64,000 nucleotides of DNA from Alopecurus myosuroides. Lineage: Eukaryota > Streptophyta > Magnoliopsida > Poales > Poaceae. This document shows, piece after piece, positions 54,224 to 64,000 of the stretch (its first letter is position 1; the number at the start of each line of letters is the position of its first letter). Location of the stretch: positions 238,128,187-238,192,186 of the forward strand of contig CM054058.1 of the NCBI GenBank assembly GCA_028641055.1, given 5' to 3'. The notes under the pieces were generated by a model that had not been told where the DNA came from, did not search any database, and was given only the letters and a program-made list of their open reading frames with translations. The position numbers and the translations under genes were made by a program.

Positions 54224-55555
54224 TTAGTGCGATAGTAATATATCGGCCATATGTGTGTTTAAGCCTTTTTGCCACACACTCGGGTAGAATTTATTTAAGT
54301 ATCTTCCATTAAGAGCTCGAGGCATTGTATTCCGCTCTATAGATTCCACCAAATACGAATTTCCAGGAACCACTCTTGTAATCTTGAAAGGACCTTCCCA
54401 ACTTGGATACCATTTGCCAAATTTTCTATCTTTGGATCCAATTGGCAGAATTACCTTCCACACGAGATTACCAACTTGAAAGTTCTTCTATTTTACTTTC
54501 TTATTGTAGGCTCTTGATACCCTTAATTTATATTTCTCTATGTCTTTCAAAGGAATCAAACGTTTATGGGTAACTTCATCAATAGTATCCATCATCAAAC
54601 TATGAAAATCAACCGTCGATAAATCATTTTGCTTGGCAAATCTCAAAGCAGCCAGATTTACCTCTACGGGTAAAATGGTTTCTTGTCCATATACTAACTC
54701 GTACGGAGTCACCTTCGTTGCGCCGTGCCTTGAGATCCTATGTGCCCATAAAGCCTCGGATAAAACTTCATGCCATCTCCTTGGATGATCTTGAATCTTC
54801 TTCTTGATAAGCTTGATCAATATTTTATTGCTAGACTCAGCTTGTCCATTGGCTTGGGCATAGTATGGAGATGAATTGAGCATCTTTATTTTATAGGATT
54901 CCGCAAACTCTTTCACTTCTTTTGCCATAAATTATGTACCTTGATCCGTAGTAAAAGTTTGCGGGAGACCGAATCTATGTATAATATGCTCAGTTATGAA
55001 TTTGATTACCTCCTTGTGGGTCATATTTCTGAGAGGCACTGCTTCAGACCACTTGGTGAAATAATCGGTGGTCACCAACACGAACCGATGCCCTTTTGAA
55101 GAAGCGGGATGAATCATACCAATGAGATCCAATCCCCAACCTCTAAATGGCCACGGCTTGATAATGGGATTTAACATTGCGGCGGGAGCCATCTGAATAT
55201 CACCTAACTTCTGACAAGCCTCACATCCCTTATAATACCTGAAGCAATAATTAATCATCGTTGGCCAATAATATCATGCGCGTTGCAATAACCACTTCAT
55301 CTTGTGTGCCGACTGATGTGTGCCACATATACCCCCATGTACTTCTCCTATAGCAACTCTCGCTTGGTCCTCATCCAAGCACTTCAGAAGAATACCTTCC
55401 ACTGTTCGGCGATAAAGATCTTTATCAACCAATATATATTTGAAAGTCATGCGCCGAACAGCCCTGTCTGTCCTATTATTAGGATCCTGGCAAATATTCT
55501 GTAATAGGCTTTCCCCAATCTCCATGGGTACCTGCACTAGACCCTTCATTAGCAA
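54224..55555 (-). pseudogene. Gypsy integrase with three in-frame stops
   Basis: The zinc-binding part (GEVHGGICGTHQSAHKMKWL ... GCEACQKLGD) spans about 55340-55200. The catalytic core includes WGLDLIGMIHPASSKGHRFV, TTDYFTKWSEAVPL and TFTTDQGT, then AESYKIKMLNSSPYYAQANG with GQAESSNK carrying the last acidic residue. The C-terminal domain reads VGNLVWKVILP ... WYPSWEGPFKITRVVPGNSY. Stops interrupt it near 55272 (after LLQRA), at 54929-54931 (after DQGT) and at 54488-54490. The DDE residues are still readable, but the protein cannot be made as one chain. Confidence 0.9.
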
Positions 55556-55741
55556 CCGAATTAGTGGGAACCAATTCGGTTTTATTTATAGTAGCAAAAA
55601 CAAGCATCGGCCCTTTAGATACATGAAACATGCCACGACCAACATGATAGCTAGATGCTTGTTGTGCTAACTCATTTGCAGCCCAATTGTCTTGTCTAGA
55701 AATATGAGCAATGCTAAAGCAAACCAAGGTAGAAATTATAT

Positions 55742-56151
55742 CTAGACATTTATCAAGATAAACATTAAGCGATTCGTCGTTGCATTCAGTCCAAAAGTCT
55801 CAACATGTGTAGCACCTATAGTAATTAAAAGCTCTAGCCCGAATAATAAAGCTTCATATTTGGCTTGATTATTTGTGCAAAAATATTCTAAACGGCATGA
55901 GGCCTCAAAAACAACACCATGAGGAGATATATAAACGACACCAACACCTTGACCGCTGTCACAAACGGAACCATCAAAATATAACCTCCATGGTACTAAA
56001 GAAACAATGTCAATACTAAAAACATGCTCATTGTCAATCTGATGTTCAACAATAAAATCAGCAACAATTTGACCTTTCATAGATTTTAGAGACTCATAAG
56101 CCAAATCATATTCAATCAAAGCATAAGCCCATTTACCGATTCTACCGCTAA
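55742..56151 (-). pseudogene. Archaeal-type RNase H domain of the Tat element
   Basis: WRLYFDGSVCDSGQGVGVVY, FCTNNQAKYEALLFGLELLI and ATHVETFG match the DGS...E...A-type RNase H added to Tat/Ogre elements. A frame break follows (55742), and 55727-55479 continues with the linker to integrase (DNWAANELAQQASSY). The right side is interrupted by a MITE at 56152, beyond which the same protein resumes. Confidence 0.8.
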
Positions 56152-56521
56152 GGCCGGTGCCAACGCGGGAGATAGGGGGGGCGATATCGCCCCCCAGCGG
56201 GCGAGAGTGGGGCTGTAAGGGGGCGAGAGGGAATCGGCGGGCGGTGGCTGGCTCGCCCGGCGGTAGCGCCGCTACCGCCCGGCTACCGCTCGCACTGGCC
56301 GGGAGAGAGGGGGCGAGAGGGGTAGGCGATAGGCGAGAGCGGGGCGAGAGGGAGGCGATAGCGGTGCTAGTGGGGGCGAGAGGGAGGCGAGAGTGGAGGA
56401 GAGAGAAGTGAGAGTGGCACTACAGCCCGCGCACTGGCACCGTGGGGCGAGAGTGAGGTGAGAGTGGGGGTGAGAAGGTGATGTGGCGAGGCGAGAGGGG
56501 GGCGGTGCACTGGCACCAGCC
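56152..56521. mobile_element. PIF/Harbinger-type MITE, 370 bp, GC-rich
   Basis: Terminal inverted repeats GGCCGGTGCCAACGC (left) and GGCTGGTGCCAGTGC (right, inward), flanked by TAA on both sides (56149-56151 and 56522-56524). The interior is full of 'gggcgagag' and 'ggcgatagcg' words, with a 20-bp palindrome at 56176-56195. No ORF. It was inserted into the RNase H region of the Gypsy element, whose coding sequence resumes on both sides. Confidence 0.9.
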
Positions 56522-56524
56522 TAA

Positions 56525-57817
56525 GAATCGGTCTATGCAACATCTATTTAATGACATCGATTTGACAAGCTACGGTGCACATACTAGATAAAAGATAATG
56601 TCTTATTTTAGTGCAAGCATAGTATAATCACAAGCATAATTTTTTAATGAACGTGTACCTTGTCTCCGCATCCAATAAGTGTCGGCTCAAATAAGTAATA
56701 ACATGCTCCTTTCTTTCGGTCTCTTGTGTCAAGACAGCACCAATAACACCTTCTTCCGCGGCAATATAAATCCTAGAAGGCTCTCCATGTTTGGGTGCTC
56801 TCAACACAGGAGGAGTAGACAAACAAGTCTTGATATTAACGAATGCCTCCTGTTGTTTTGCCCCCCAAGTAAAATTATCATCGCTTTTTAAGCGAAGAAT
56901 AGGAGTGAATGCACTAACTTTCCCGGAAAAATTCACTATGAATCTCCTCAAATAATTGACCTTGCCAAGGAATTTTTGCATATCTTTCTTGCATCTCGGA
57001 GCCTGCACTTTTTTAATTGCTTCTATTTTCTTGGGATCAATCTCTATGCCATGTTGATGTATAATAAATCCCCAAAACTTCCCAACCGATACTCCACAAG
57101 CACACTTTAAAGGATTCATCTTGAGCCCATACTTCCTCATCCTCTCAAAAGCCAAACGCAAATTGGCTAAATGTGGTTCGTTAGTATCCGATTTTACAAC
57201 AATATCATCAATATAGACTTCAAGTATTAATCCAAGCAGATCGTGAAATATTAAATTCATCGCTCTTTGATATGTGGCACAAGCATTTTTTAACCCGAAA
57301 GTCATCACTGTCAACTCAAATAATCTAACAAAACCGGGACAACGAAAGGCCGTTTTGAATGCATCCTCTTTGGCCATGAAAATTTGATTGTACCCCGTAT
57401 TACCATCAAGAAAACTGATCACTTTATGCCCAGAAGCATCATTAATGAGCATATCGGCTATTGGTATAGGATACTCATGTTTGGGTGTAGCTTTCAAATC
57501 TCTAAAATCAATGCACACTCTCACCTTGCCAGATCTTTCTTCTCCACAGGCACAATATTAGAAATCCAATCCGCATATCTGCAAGGTCTAATAAAATTAT
57601 CTTTAAGCAATCGACTGACCTCTTCCTTGATCCGGTCATACATATTGGGATTGAATTTTCGGGCCGGTTGTTTATAAGGTCTAAAACCAACCTTGATAGG
57701 TAAACGATGCTCAACTAACTGTCGGCACAAACCGGACATCTCATGATACTCCCATGCAAAGCAATCAACGTACTCTTTTAGTAGCTCGATTAATACAACT
57801 TTATAATCGGCTTTCAA
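56525..57817 (-). pseudogene. Gypsy reverse transcriptase and RNase H start, one frameshift
   Basis: 57817-57521 gives the RT N-terminus (CFAWEYHEMSGLCRQLVEHR, RLLKDNFIRPCRYADWISN, VPVEKK). After a one-base deletion near 57525-57535, 57524-56628 continues MRVCIDFRDLKATPKHEYPI, VISFLDGNTGYNQIFM, FELTVMTFGLKNACATYQRA and the active site EVYIDDIVVKS. It then runs through FLGKVNYLRRFI and the classical RNase H start (RIYIAAEEGVIGAVLTQE, EKHVITYLSRHLLDAE-like). From 56627 to 56525 the frame is lost, with a stop. Active-site aspartates are intact; the chain is not. Confidence 0.9.
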
Positions 57818-58008
57818 TTTTTTTTTACAAAAGTCGGCCTAGGAATAGAACCATCACCTATGTCCACTTCTTCTAATGGATCGGCCGATGTAAAACCTTG
57901 TCCCAACTTATCCATGTCATCCAACTCCTCTATAGACTCATACATATCGTTCTTATTGGACCGATATTCAACAGGCCGCTTCTTTAACCAATTTTTGTTG
58001 GGATCCAT
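57814..58008 (-). pseudogene. Linker between protease and RT of the Gypsy element
   Basis: Open stretch beginning MDPNKNWLKKRPVEYRSNKN directly after the protease stop, rich in Asp/Glu. It probably belongs to the polyprotein linker; no motif recognised. Confidence 0.55.
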
Positions 58009-58515
58009 CTAATTTAACTTGTTTGAGAGCCGATTACCACCAATCGGCTTTAGAGAAACGGGCACGGAGCCATTCCTTGTAGCACTAAGGAAATCAAAAT
58101 CTGAAAGGTCTCGCCCTGTCAAGCAAATAGCATTGGCATGTTGCCAATCCACCAACGAATCGGCCAAAGTAATGCTAGCCGAATTATCCGCATGGACAAC
58201 TTCCACTTCATCATCAATCCATTGTATCAAAAACTGGTGCAAAGTAGATGGCACACATTGATTTGCATGGAGCCAATCATGGCCTAATATAACATTATAA
58301 TTACCTTGCACTTCAGCAACAAAGAAGGCGGTGGCCAAAGTCTTACTTCTTGCGGTAAGCTCCACACTCATGACACCTTTGGCCTCTGTTTTCTCTTTGC
58401 CTTCAAAACCATTAAGCATCATGTTGGTATTCATCAATTCATTTTCATGTAAACCCAATTTCTTAAAGACCGAATATGGCATAAGATTAACCACATCGCC
58501 ACCATCAACAAGCAT
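58009..58515 (-). pseudogene. Gypsy aspartic protease
   Basis: The catalytic loop reads MLVDGGDVVNLMPYSVFKKL at the start, followed by NVILGHDWLHANQCVPSTLH and the second part of the retropepsin fold. The usual DGG(S/A) triad is readable as DGGD. The upstream frame is separated by a TAG at about 58528-58530, and a stop at 58009 ends it. It would cut the polyprotein. Confidence 0.82.
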
Positions 58516-58527
58516 CCTAGCAACCGG

Positions 58528-59450
58528 CTATCCATTAATGTGTCCCTTGACATATAGTGGCTTCAAGTGTTTCACCGGTTCTTTTGGCTTCTCAAAAATG
58601 GCGTTCTTGGGACCAAAGTCTAGCTGCACTTTGTCCCCTTCCTCGTCCATGGCACGAAACTCTGTAGGCAAATAATAAACCATGTTAATATCCATTCCTA
58701 CCCGGATCGGCGTATTTTCAAAATCCACTTGCTCTTCATCATCTTCGAATGCGGACGCCGAATCTGGAATTTCATCAGTTGAGGGAAGTGTGGGAGGCGT
58801 TGTAGATGACGCATCAATGCTCATCTCTTCCTTCTCGGATGGCGTAGGAGTTGGTGTGATTTCCATGAGGGTTGCTACCTCAGCATCTTTGCGCATCCAT
58901 ATCTTAGCCGGCGTGGGGTGAATTTCATCATAATAATCATCCCTCCACTTTTCTGCTTCATCTTCGGCCTTTTGCTGATTCCTCATACGTTGCAACCTCC
59001 TCTTCTTAGTTTTAGTCAATCCAAGAGGACACCACTTTGTCCGAATATATTTAGGATCCCTCGGCTTAGCTTGGATTTTACTAGCTTCATGATCATTAGC
59101 CGATGACCTTGGTTGAATAGCCAAAATAAGTTCACTAGAATTAGCCGATTTTCTCCATCAACCGGCTTCTTGAGCTTCAACTCATGAGAACCTATCACAA
59201 TGGAACCTGCATTATTATCATGACATTGATGCTTGCCAGATTTCGGAACTTCGGTAGATGGTGACTTAGGGCGCCATACTGTTTGTGCATCCTTACTTTG
59301 AAACGATCGATTTATACCATAGCTCAAACGGTCTCGAACGGGATGGGTAATTCTATCATGGACAGATTTCCTTAGCGCGGCCCATCCCGGATGAAAATCA
59401 TATGGTGCCATTCGGGGCTGCACCCACCGTCCGTTGAAGTAATTGGGCAC
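58528..59450 (-). pseudogene. Gag-protease linker of the Gypsy element
   Basis: Two overlapping minus frames (59450-59016 and 59124-58528) with a shift between them: YDFHPGWAALRKSVHDRITH, KWCPLGLTKTKKRRLQRMRN and YYLPTEFRAMDEEGDKVQLD. Similar text stands between gag and protease in Tat-type elements. It ends in TAG just before the protease loop. Confidence 0.7.
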
Positions 59451-59631
59451 ATAAGGTGGCGGAGCTATCCATGGTCACGGCACCCACTGTCCGTACGGCT
59501 CTTCATAATGTGAATACTCCTCCCTTGGAGGTGACCTTGGACACTTCATACGTGCTGGCCGGTTGTAAGCTGAACCAGCCGCTTGGTGTGTATATTTGTT
59601 CAACAACATATCAAAGGTTGGCTTGATCTTC

Positions 59632-61807
59632 TTATATTGAGCATTCTCCTCGTTTTTCTTCCACTTGCCAACCTCCGGATTCTTCAGTTTGATGAACTTG
59701 GCATGAGCTTCTCCTTGAGCTTGTTGTTGCCCCCCCGGGTGTAGGATTTTTTATAGTGATCTTCAATGTCTCCTTTCCATCGGGTTGCTTGTCAACAACA
59801 ATCTCCCTTTCTAAGGCTTTCTCCTTCTCCTTGCTATTCCTGGGGTCACCAACAACAACATTATTTTTGTTAGCGAATCCGGCCACTTCAGGCCGAATTA
59901 GCACCTTCTTCCCATGCAGCTCCAAAGTGTTCACCAGGAATGGCTGTTTGTCAATTTGCATATCGGCAAAGCTTAATCGTCCGTCATTAATAGCCGATTG
60001 AATCTGTCGCCAAAAAACATTGCAATCATTAGTAGCATGAAAAAAAGAATTATGATACTTGCAATAAGCACGCCGTTTTAACTCCTCAAACGGCAGTAAA
60101 GTATGAGACATTCTAATCAATTTGTCCTTCAACATAGCATCAAATATTCTATCACATTTGACTACATCAAAACTAAGTTTTATCTCACCGTCACGATTTT
60201 TGCGAATCGTCTTAAGAGCATCATAAGTATAAGGTTTGGCCTTTGAAGGCCAAACAAATTCAGCAGCATAAACATCGGCCTCATCGTCCGAATTCTCACT
60301 ACTATACTCAACCATATTAAAGCGAGGGTGATCGTATTTAGACTTATGCTCAATTTTCGTATATTTGCTTCGGCTTTCTTGAGCCAAAGCTCTTTGCAAA
60401 ACTTGGTTGACATTTAAAAACTCATACCCTTCAATTCTCTCTTTAATGTGAGTTCTCAAACCATTAAGCACCAACCTCCTTTCCCTGAAAGAGTAGAGGT
60501 CTCTCTGGACTTATCTTTTGCCTCTCTCCCAGATTCATAAAAAGGGAGCAAGAGGGCCTCTCGACGGTCTCTGCCATGTCTCTTTCAGAAATCACTAAGC
60601 TATAACATCGGTTTTTAGTATCTCTAAATATTTTGACATAATCGGTGACCGATTCATCATGCTTTTGCCTAACCGATGTAAGATGTGACAATTTTAACTC
60701 ATTATCCCCGCTATAAAAATGCTCATGGGATTTATTTTCTAAATGATACCAAGTATTAATAGAACCATGGGGTAAAGCAGAAAACCATGAAAAAGCGGTA
60801 CCAGTTAAAGACAAAGGAAATAAACGCACTTTCAAAGGATCACTATTACCAGCTTCCCCTAATTGTGCTAGATATTGACTAACGTGTTCCCAAGTTTTCT
60901 TGCTATCTACTCCATTAAATTTAGCAAAATCTGGTACCTTATAACCTTGAGGGTATGGTAAAGCATCAAAATATTCCGGATAAGGCTTTTGATACATCCG
61001 GCTTACTTGCTTCGGCTCAAGTCCGAAGTTATCATAAAACATATTTTGCAACTCCTCCCTTAAAGTGGCCATGTTTTCATCTACCATAGGTGAAGTTGTT
61101 TGCGGTAATGATGCATGCATATTAGGGCTAGTAGTAATTGGATTCATCCATGCCATTGATGCCGAATTGAAATTCGGCGCTGTGATTGTAGCCGAATGTT
61201 GTGTGACTTGATTCGACGGTGCTGCCGAATAAGGCATGCTTCTAATAGGAGTGGGACATTCTAGCACATTCACAAGTTGACTATCTTGGGTATAGTAAAG
61301 ATTCACCGGCGAATTATGTGGGACTGCCGATGAACTAGGATTTTCTGTAGTTGTTTTTGCACCAATACTACTAGGATAATTATGAGGCGTATTTTTACCA
61401 GCTTTTATATATTCTAACATAGCATCATAAGCTTGGCGACTAGACTCAGTAGCATAATGATTAATGTCTGCTAATTGATTTTCAGAAAATACTCCATTAC
61501 TTACAGAGGGTTCGATTAGGTCGCCGATCATTGGTGGAAGCTTGGCCTTCCCCAGTGAAGTGAGAGCACCTTGGCGATCCTTCTTGAAGCTTGCAAGGAA
61601 ATCTTCAGCGTCTTTCTCCTCTTGCTTCTTCTTCAAAGCCTCGAAATCCAGCTTACGCTGCTTCTCTAGCGCATCAAGTTGATCTTGACGCTGCTTTTTT
61701 AGCGTCTCAAAAGCTTGGCGTTGGTCTGCTAAAAGATCATCGAAGCTAGGCTTAATGATGTTTTCGGCATTAATCTCAGAGGGCCTGGGAATCTTGTCGT
61801 CCGACAT
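59632..61807 (-). pseudogene. Gypsy gag protein with a roughly 95-bp insertion and frameshift
   Basis: The ATG at 61807 (MSDDKIPRPSEINAENI) begins 447 residues that include a coiled coil (QRQAFETLKKQRQDQLDALE), a Pro/Ser-rich part and the capsid region (YPQGYKVPDFAKFNGVDSKK, TWEHVSQYLAQLGEAG, LFPLSLTGTAFSWFSALPHG). After SERDMA the normal continuation (NGLRTHIKERIEGYEFLNVN) appears only from 60474 in another frame. The roughly 95 bp between (about 60475-60575) is foreign to the protein. The second part includes YCKYHNSFFHATNDCNVFWR, the zinc-knuckle-like end of Tat gag. It would form the particle core if intact. Confidence 0.85.
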
Positions 61808-61817
61808 GATGATCTTT

Positions 61818-61834
61818 CCCCAGCGGAGTCACCA
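61818..61834 (-). other. Primer binding site of the second Tat-type element
   Basis: The minus strand reads TGGTGACTCCGCTGGGG, seven bases inside the 5' LTR. Similar 'TGGCGACTC..CTGGGG' sites are typical of Tat elements. It has the expected position between LTR and gag. Confidence 0.65.
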
Positions 61835-61841
61835 AAAAGTG

Positions 61842-62100
61842 TGTTGAAACACGAACACGTCATGTGTACCCTCGGCGTCGAGCGCGATACGCAAGACACG
61901 TCGCCGAAAGAGGCTCGCCAGAAGCGCGATACACATGACAATCTGGCGGGCGCTTTTGAAGACCCGAAACCCCGCGCGGCCGGGAGGGACCCTGTCTGGA
62001 CGCACGGCAGTGCTGGGCTGACCTAGGTCGGTTCGCCCTTCCCAAGGCTACCGTAGATCGAAGCTCTCCTGCACGAAGAACGCCGACGAACGAAGAAGAA
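61842..62100 (-). repeat. 5' LTR of the second Tat-type element, interrupted
   Basis: The plus strand matches the 3' LTR from 53033 base by base for about 258 bp ('gtaccctcggcgtcgagcgc', 'ctaggtcggttcgcccttcc', 'cgaacgaagaagaa') and stops abruptly at 62100, where TGTCGCACCCGG begins. The other roughly 800 bp of this LTR is expected beyond the window, past the interrupting element. Confidence 0.85.
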
Positions 62101-64000
62101 TGTCGCACCCGGACTTTTAGAGGATACTCACAACCTGCTAAACAGTAGATAAATGGCTTACGGGGCCTACCTGCACCCGCATCTCAATATGAGTAGGCCA
62201 ACACGTAAACGTGTGACAACCATCCTCTACTATTCATCGTCTGTGAAACCATCCAATAGAAATCCGAATACTTCCATTGACGTACTTCATAACATACACA
62301 CATGGTACGTCAACGGTGTTTGAACAAGTGATATCACAACAAATCTCTAAGACACAAAGAAATAGAAATAAGTGGCAAAAGCTCTCACTAGAGAAGAGAT
62401 AACAAATACAGTCATGCAGAGGACACATGTCCCAACAAGTCATCATTACATCACAGCGGAAGCATCCAAAGTGTCTGAGCACAGACAAGATCCAAATAGG
62501 CCTAAGAGGCCGGAAACGAAAAGAACGGAGCCCATCCACGAAGTCTTGGATCCTGCCCGGGTCCGCTATCTACTCGTCAACAGCTTCGTCATACTCCACG
62601 TAGTAGCCACCATGGGATCCTCGAAACGTAGTCTGCAGAACACGCAGCCCCAAAGGGGTCAGTACAGACGAGTACTGGCAAGCAAGACACACAAGATACC
62701 AAAGTGTACCCGACAACACCAAGTACAGATGCTTTGGGTTCAACGGAAGATAGGTGATACAAAGAAGCGGCAGCGGGCTGCACTAACCAATTACAGAGAC
62801 ACGCTACAACATCTGGCTAAAAGAAAGGGATAAGATAGCGCATCAGAGCCAACTACCACTAACCTCAAACAAACCCATCCTGGATCTCGCCCCTTATCCA
62901 AAGAAGCAATCTGAGGATAACCCACACAGTTGGATTAATGAAGGTTCAGGTTACTGTGTCAATAAGCCTATTACTAGTCAAATTATTATTAATTAGGTGT
63001 AAGTTTTCTGAGTACTAGTTAGCCAGCACTTTCACCAAGTCGTCACATAACCGCGGACAACACGGCTTCTCGAGAAAATTCATCCCTGCAGGGTGTGCTC
63101 CAGTACCCGTACACACTCGAGCCACCAACTAAAACTCAGGTGGACTCAACACGACTCGAACCATCTCTACAACTTGTCCTAGGAGCCACAGAGCTATAAG
63201 GTCCCGGCCAGTCCGACCTAACCTAAGCGCAAGGGTGAAAACCACACCCCCCGGCACCACAGGCCTCGCCCTATATGAATCATCATCATCATAATCATCA
63301 ACCATGGGCGCGACCCATTCATGCCTATGCGCAAATGGAACACCCGAACTAAGTGTGGCTCTTCGGACAAACTGCGGATCAGGTCAAAGTCGAGGGGGGT
63401 TCCATACGACCACCCGGATGCGGTGAGCACGCTCATCATGGATCAGAGGACAAGACCCTTTTCCTACTTAGGGTCGACACTAGCAGGCTTCAAAACCCTA
63501 ACTCGGGCCTCCTGCCGGTGCCTTATCATCAAATTATTATTACCCCAAACATTAACATGATATGGATTATAACAAGCCCATCTATCAAACTAAGCAGGTG
63601 ATAAGATAAATGACAACAAGACTCGAGCACACAAACCTAAGCATGATACTACGACACCGGCTAACAAACAACAGGGGTGTAGGTGTGGGGGTGAGGCTAT
63701 ATTCATGGCTGCAGGATGACATGTGATAGGATCGGAACACAAGCAACGAATCATAAGGCTAGCAGATTAGACAACGGAAAGTATCGGTATCAAGTGTGGA
63801 AAGGACACAATGGTTCATGTGAGTGAATACTTGCCTGCAAACTCAGTAGCCTGGTACTGGGCTAACTCCTCTGAAGTTGTATCGTAAACCTCGTCTGTCT
63901 CAACGTCGTCGTCTATTCGAGAAGTACCAAACAAACAACGAAGATAGACAACAATCAATAACATGGCATAATGCACAAACATGGGATGATGCATGACAAT
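62101..64000. mobile_element. Start of another LTR-type element, unidentified, running off the window
   Basis: Begins TGTCGCACCCGGACTTTTAG exactly at the break of the Gypsy 5' LTR, so an LTR retrotransposon inserted there is the simplest reading. The target duplication would be AAGAA (62096-62100). The 1.9 kb visible contains no long ORF and no primer binding site that I recognise, so it is either a long LTR or non-coding interior. Phrases such as 'tttcaccaagtcgtcacata' and 'tccctgcagggtgtgctcca' are common Triticeae repeat text to me, but I cannot name the family. Confidence 0.5.

Larger units (their letters stand above)
53033..62100 (-). mobile_element. Tat-type Gypsy retrotransposon, near complete, inactivated
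   Basis: On the minus strand: 5' LTR (interrupted at 62100), primer binding site, gag, protease, RT, RNase H region including an archaeal-type RNase H, integrase, polypurine tract and 3' LTR. The extra RNase H of the DGS type between RT and integrase is characteristic of the Tat/Ogre lineage. Unlike the relic at 21793-31504, it has no antisense ORF: only about 130 bp separates integrase from the 3' LTR. It carries several in-frame stops and frameshifts, plus a Harbinger MITE. Confidence 0.92.

Overview
The window looks like nuclear DNA of a large-genome grass, most likely a Triticeae species (wheat, Aegilops, barley or a relative). The evidence is dense nested retrotransposons with LTRs of the TGATACGTCT type (Gypsy) and the AATATGCC(C)GAGAGGCAATAATAAA type (Copia, Angela/BARE/WIS-like), Stowaway, PIF/Harbinger, CACTA and Helitron elements, polyA-tailed LINEs, and one GC-rich, grass-like R2R3-MYB gene. 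Nothing bacterial or viral was recognised apart from a degenerate piece of plastid-type 16S rDNA.

Layout. 1-2931: an old LINE (ORF1 fragments and 3' end) broken by a Gypsy LTR and an inverted piece of the same LTR type. 2932-7860: low-copy-looking DNA holding a complete 2044-bp PIF/Harbinger transposon with an open transposase frame (5005-7048, TSD TAA) and a 124-bp Stowaway MITE (7522-7645). About 7950-15501: a nearly complete LINE with ORF1 (one frameshift), an open 1239-residue endonuclease/reverse transcriptase ORF2 and a polyA tail. 15502-21792: a LINE tail, a 290-bp TRIM (15817-16106, TSD CCAAG), a probable CACTA element with internal tandem repeats (16124-18558), a plastid 16S fragment (18683-18807), a reversed LINE ORF2 remnant and degenerate repeats.

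21793-31504: a minus-strand Tat-type Gypsy relic. It keeps its 3' LTR, an integrase end, a 74-bp tandem array and a decayed, intron-containing antisense ORF (plus strand) with its own TATA box. This relic was hit by a CACTA element (26569-28113) and a Gypsy LTR (28201-29583). 31505-42963: a reversed Gypsy LTR split by a solo LTR (32342-34013, TSD CCCAG) and a full-length but dead Copia element (34136-42399, TSD ACCTG).

42964-45500: the tail of a forward Gypsy polyprotein and other repeat debris. 45526-46729: the only clear host gene, a three-exon R2R3-MYB transcription factor gene whose frame is broken twice in this sequence. 48145-49150: a LINE RT fragment and an unrecognised acidic minus-strand ORF. 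49695-51958: a Helitron-like element with a duplicated 3' end. 53033-62100: a second minus-strand Tat-type Gypsy element with all domains recognisable but many stops and frameshifts, carrying a Harbinger MITE in its RNase H region. It is interrupted at 62101 by what looks like the start of another LTR element that runs out of the window.

The genes do not form a pathway; the window records successive transposition around one MYB locus. I found no convincing new biological system. The points most worth checking are the antisense ORF architecture of the Tat relic, the TRIM, the repeat that supplies a splice acceptor, the duplicated Helitron terminus and the true status of the MYB gene. All identities come from reading motifs by eye; no database search was possible.
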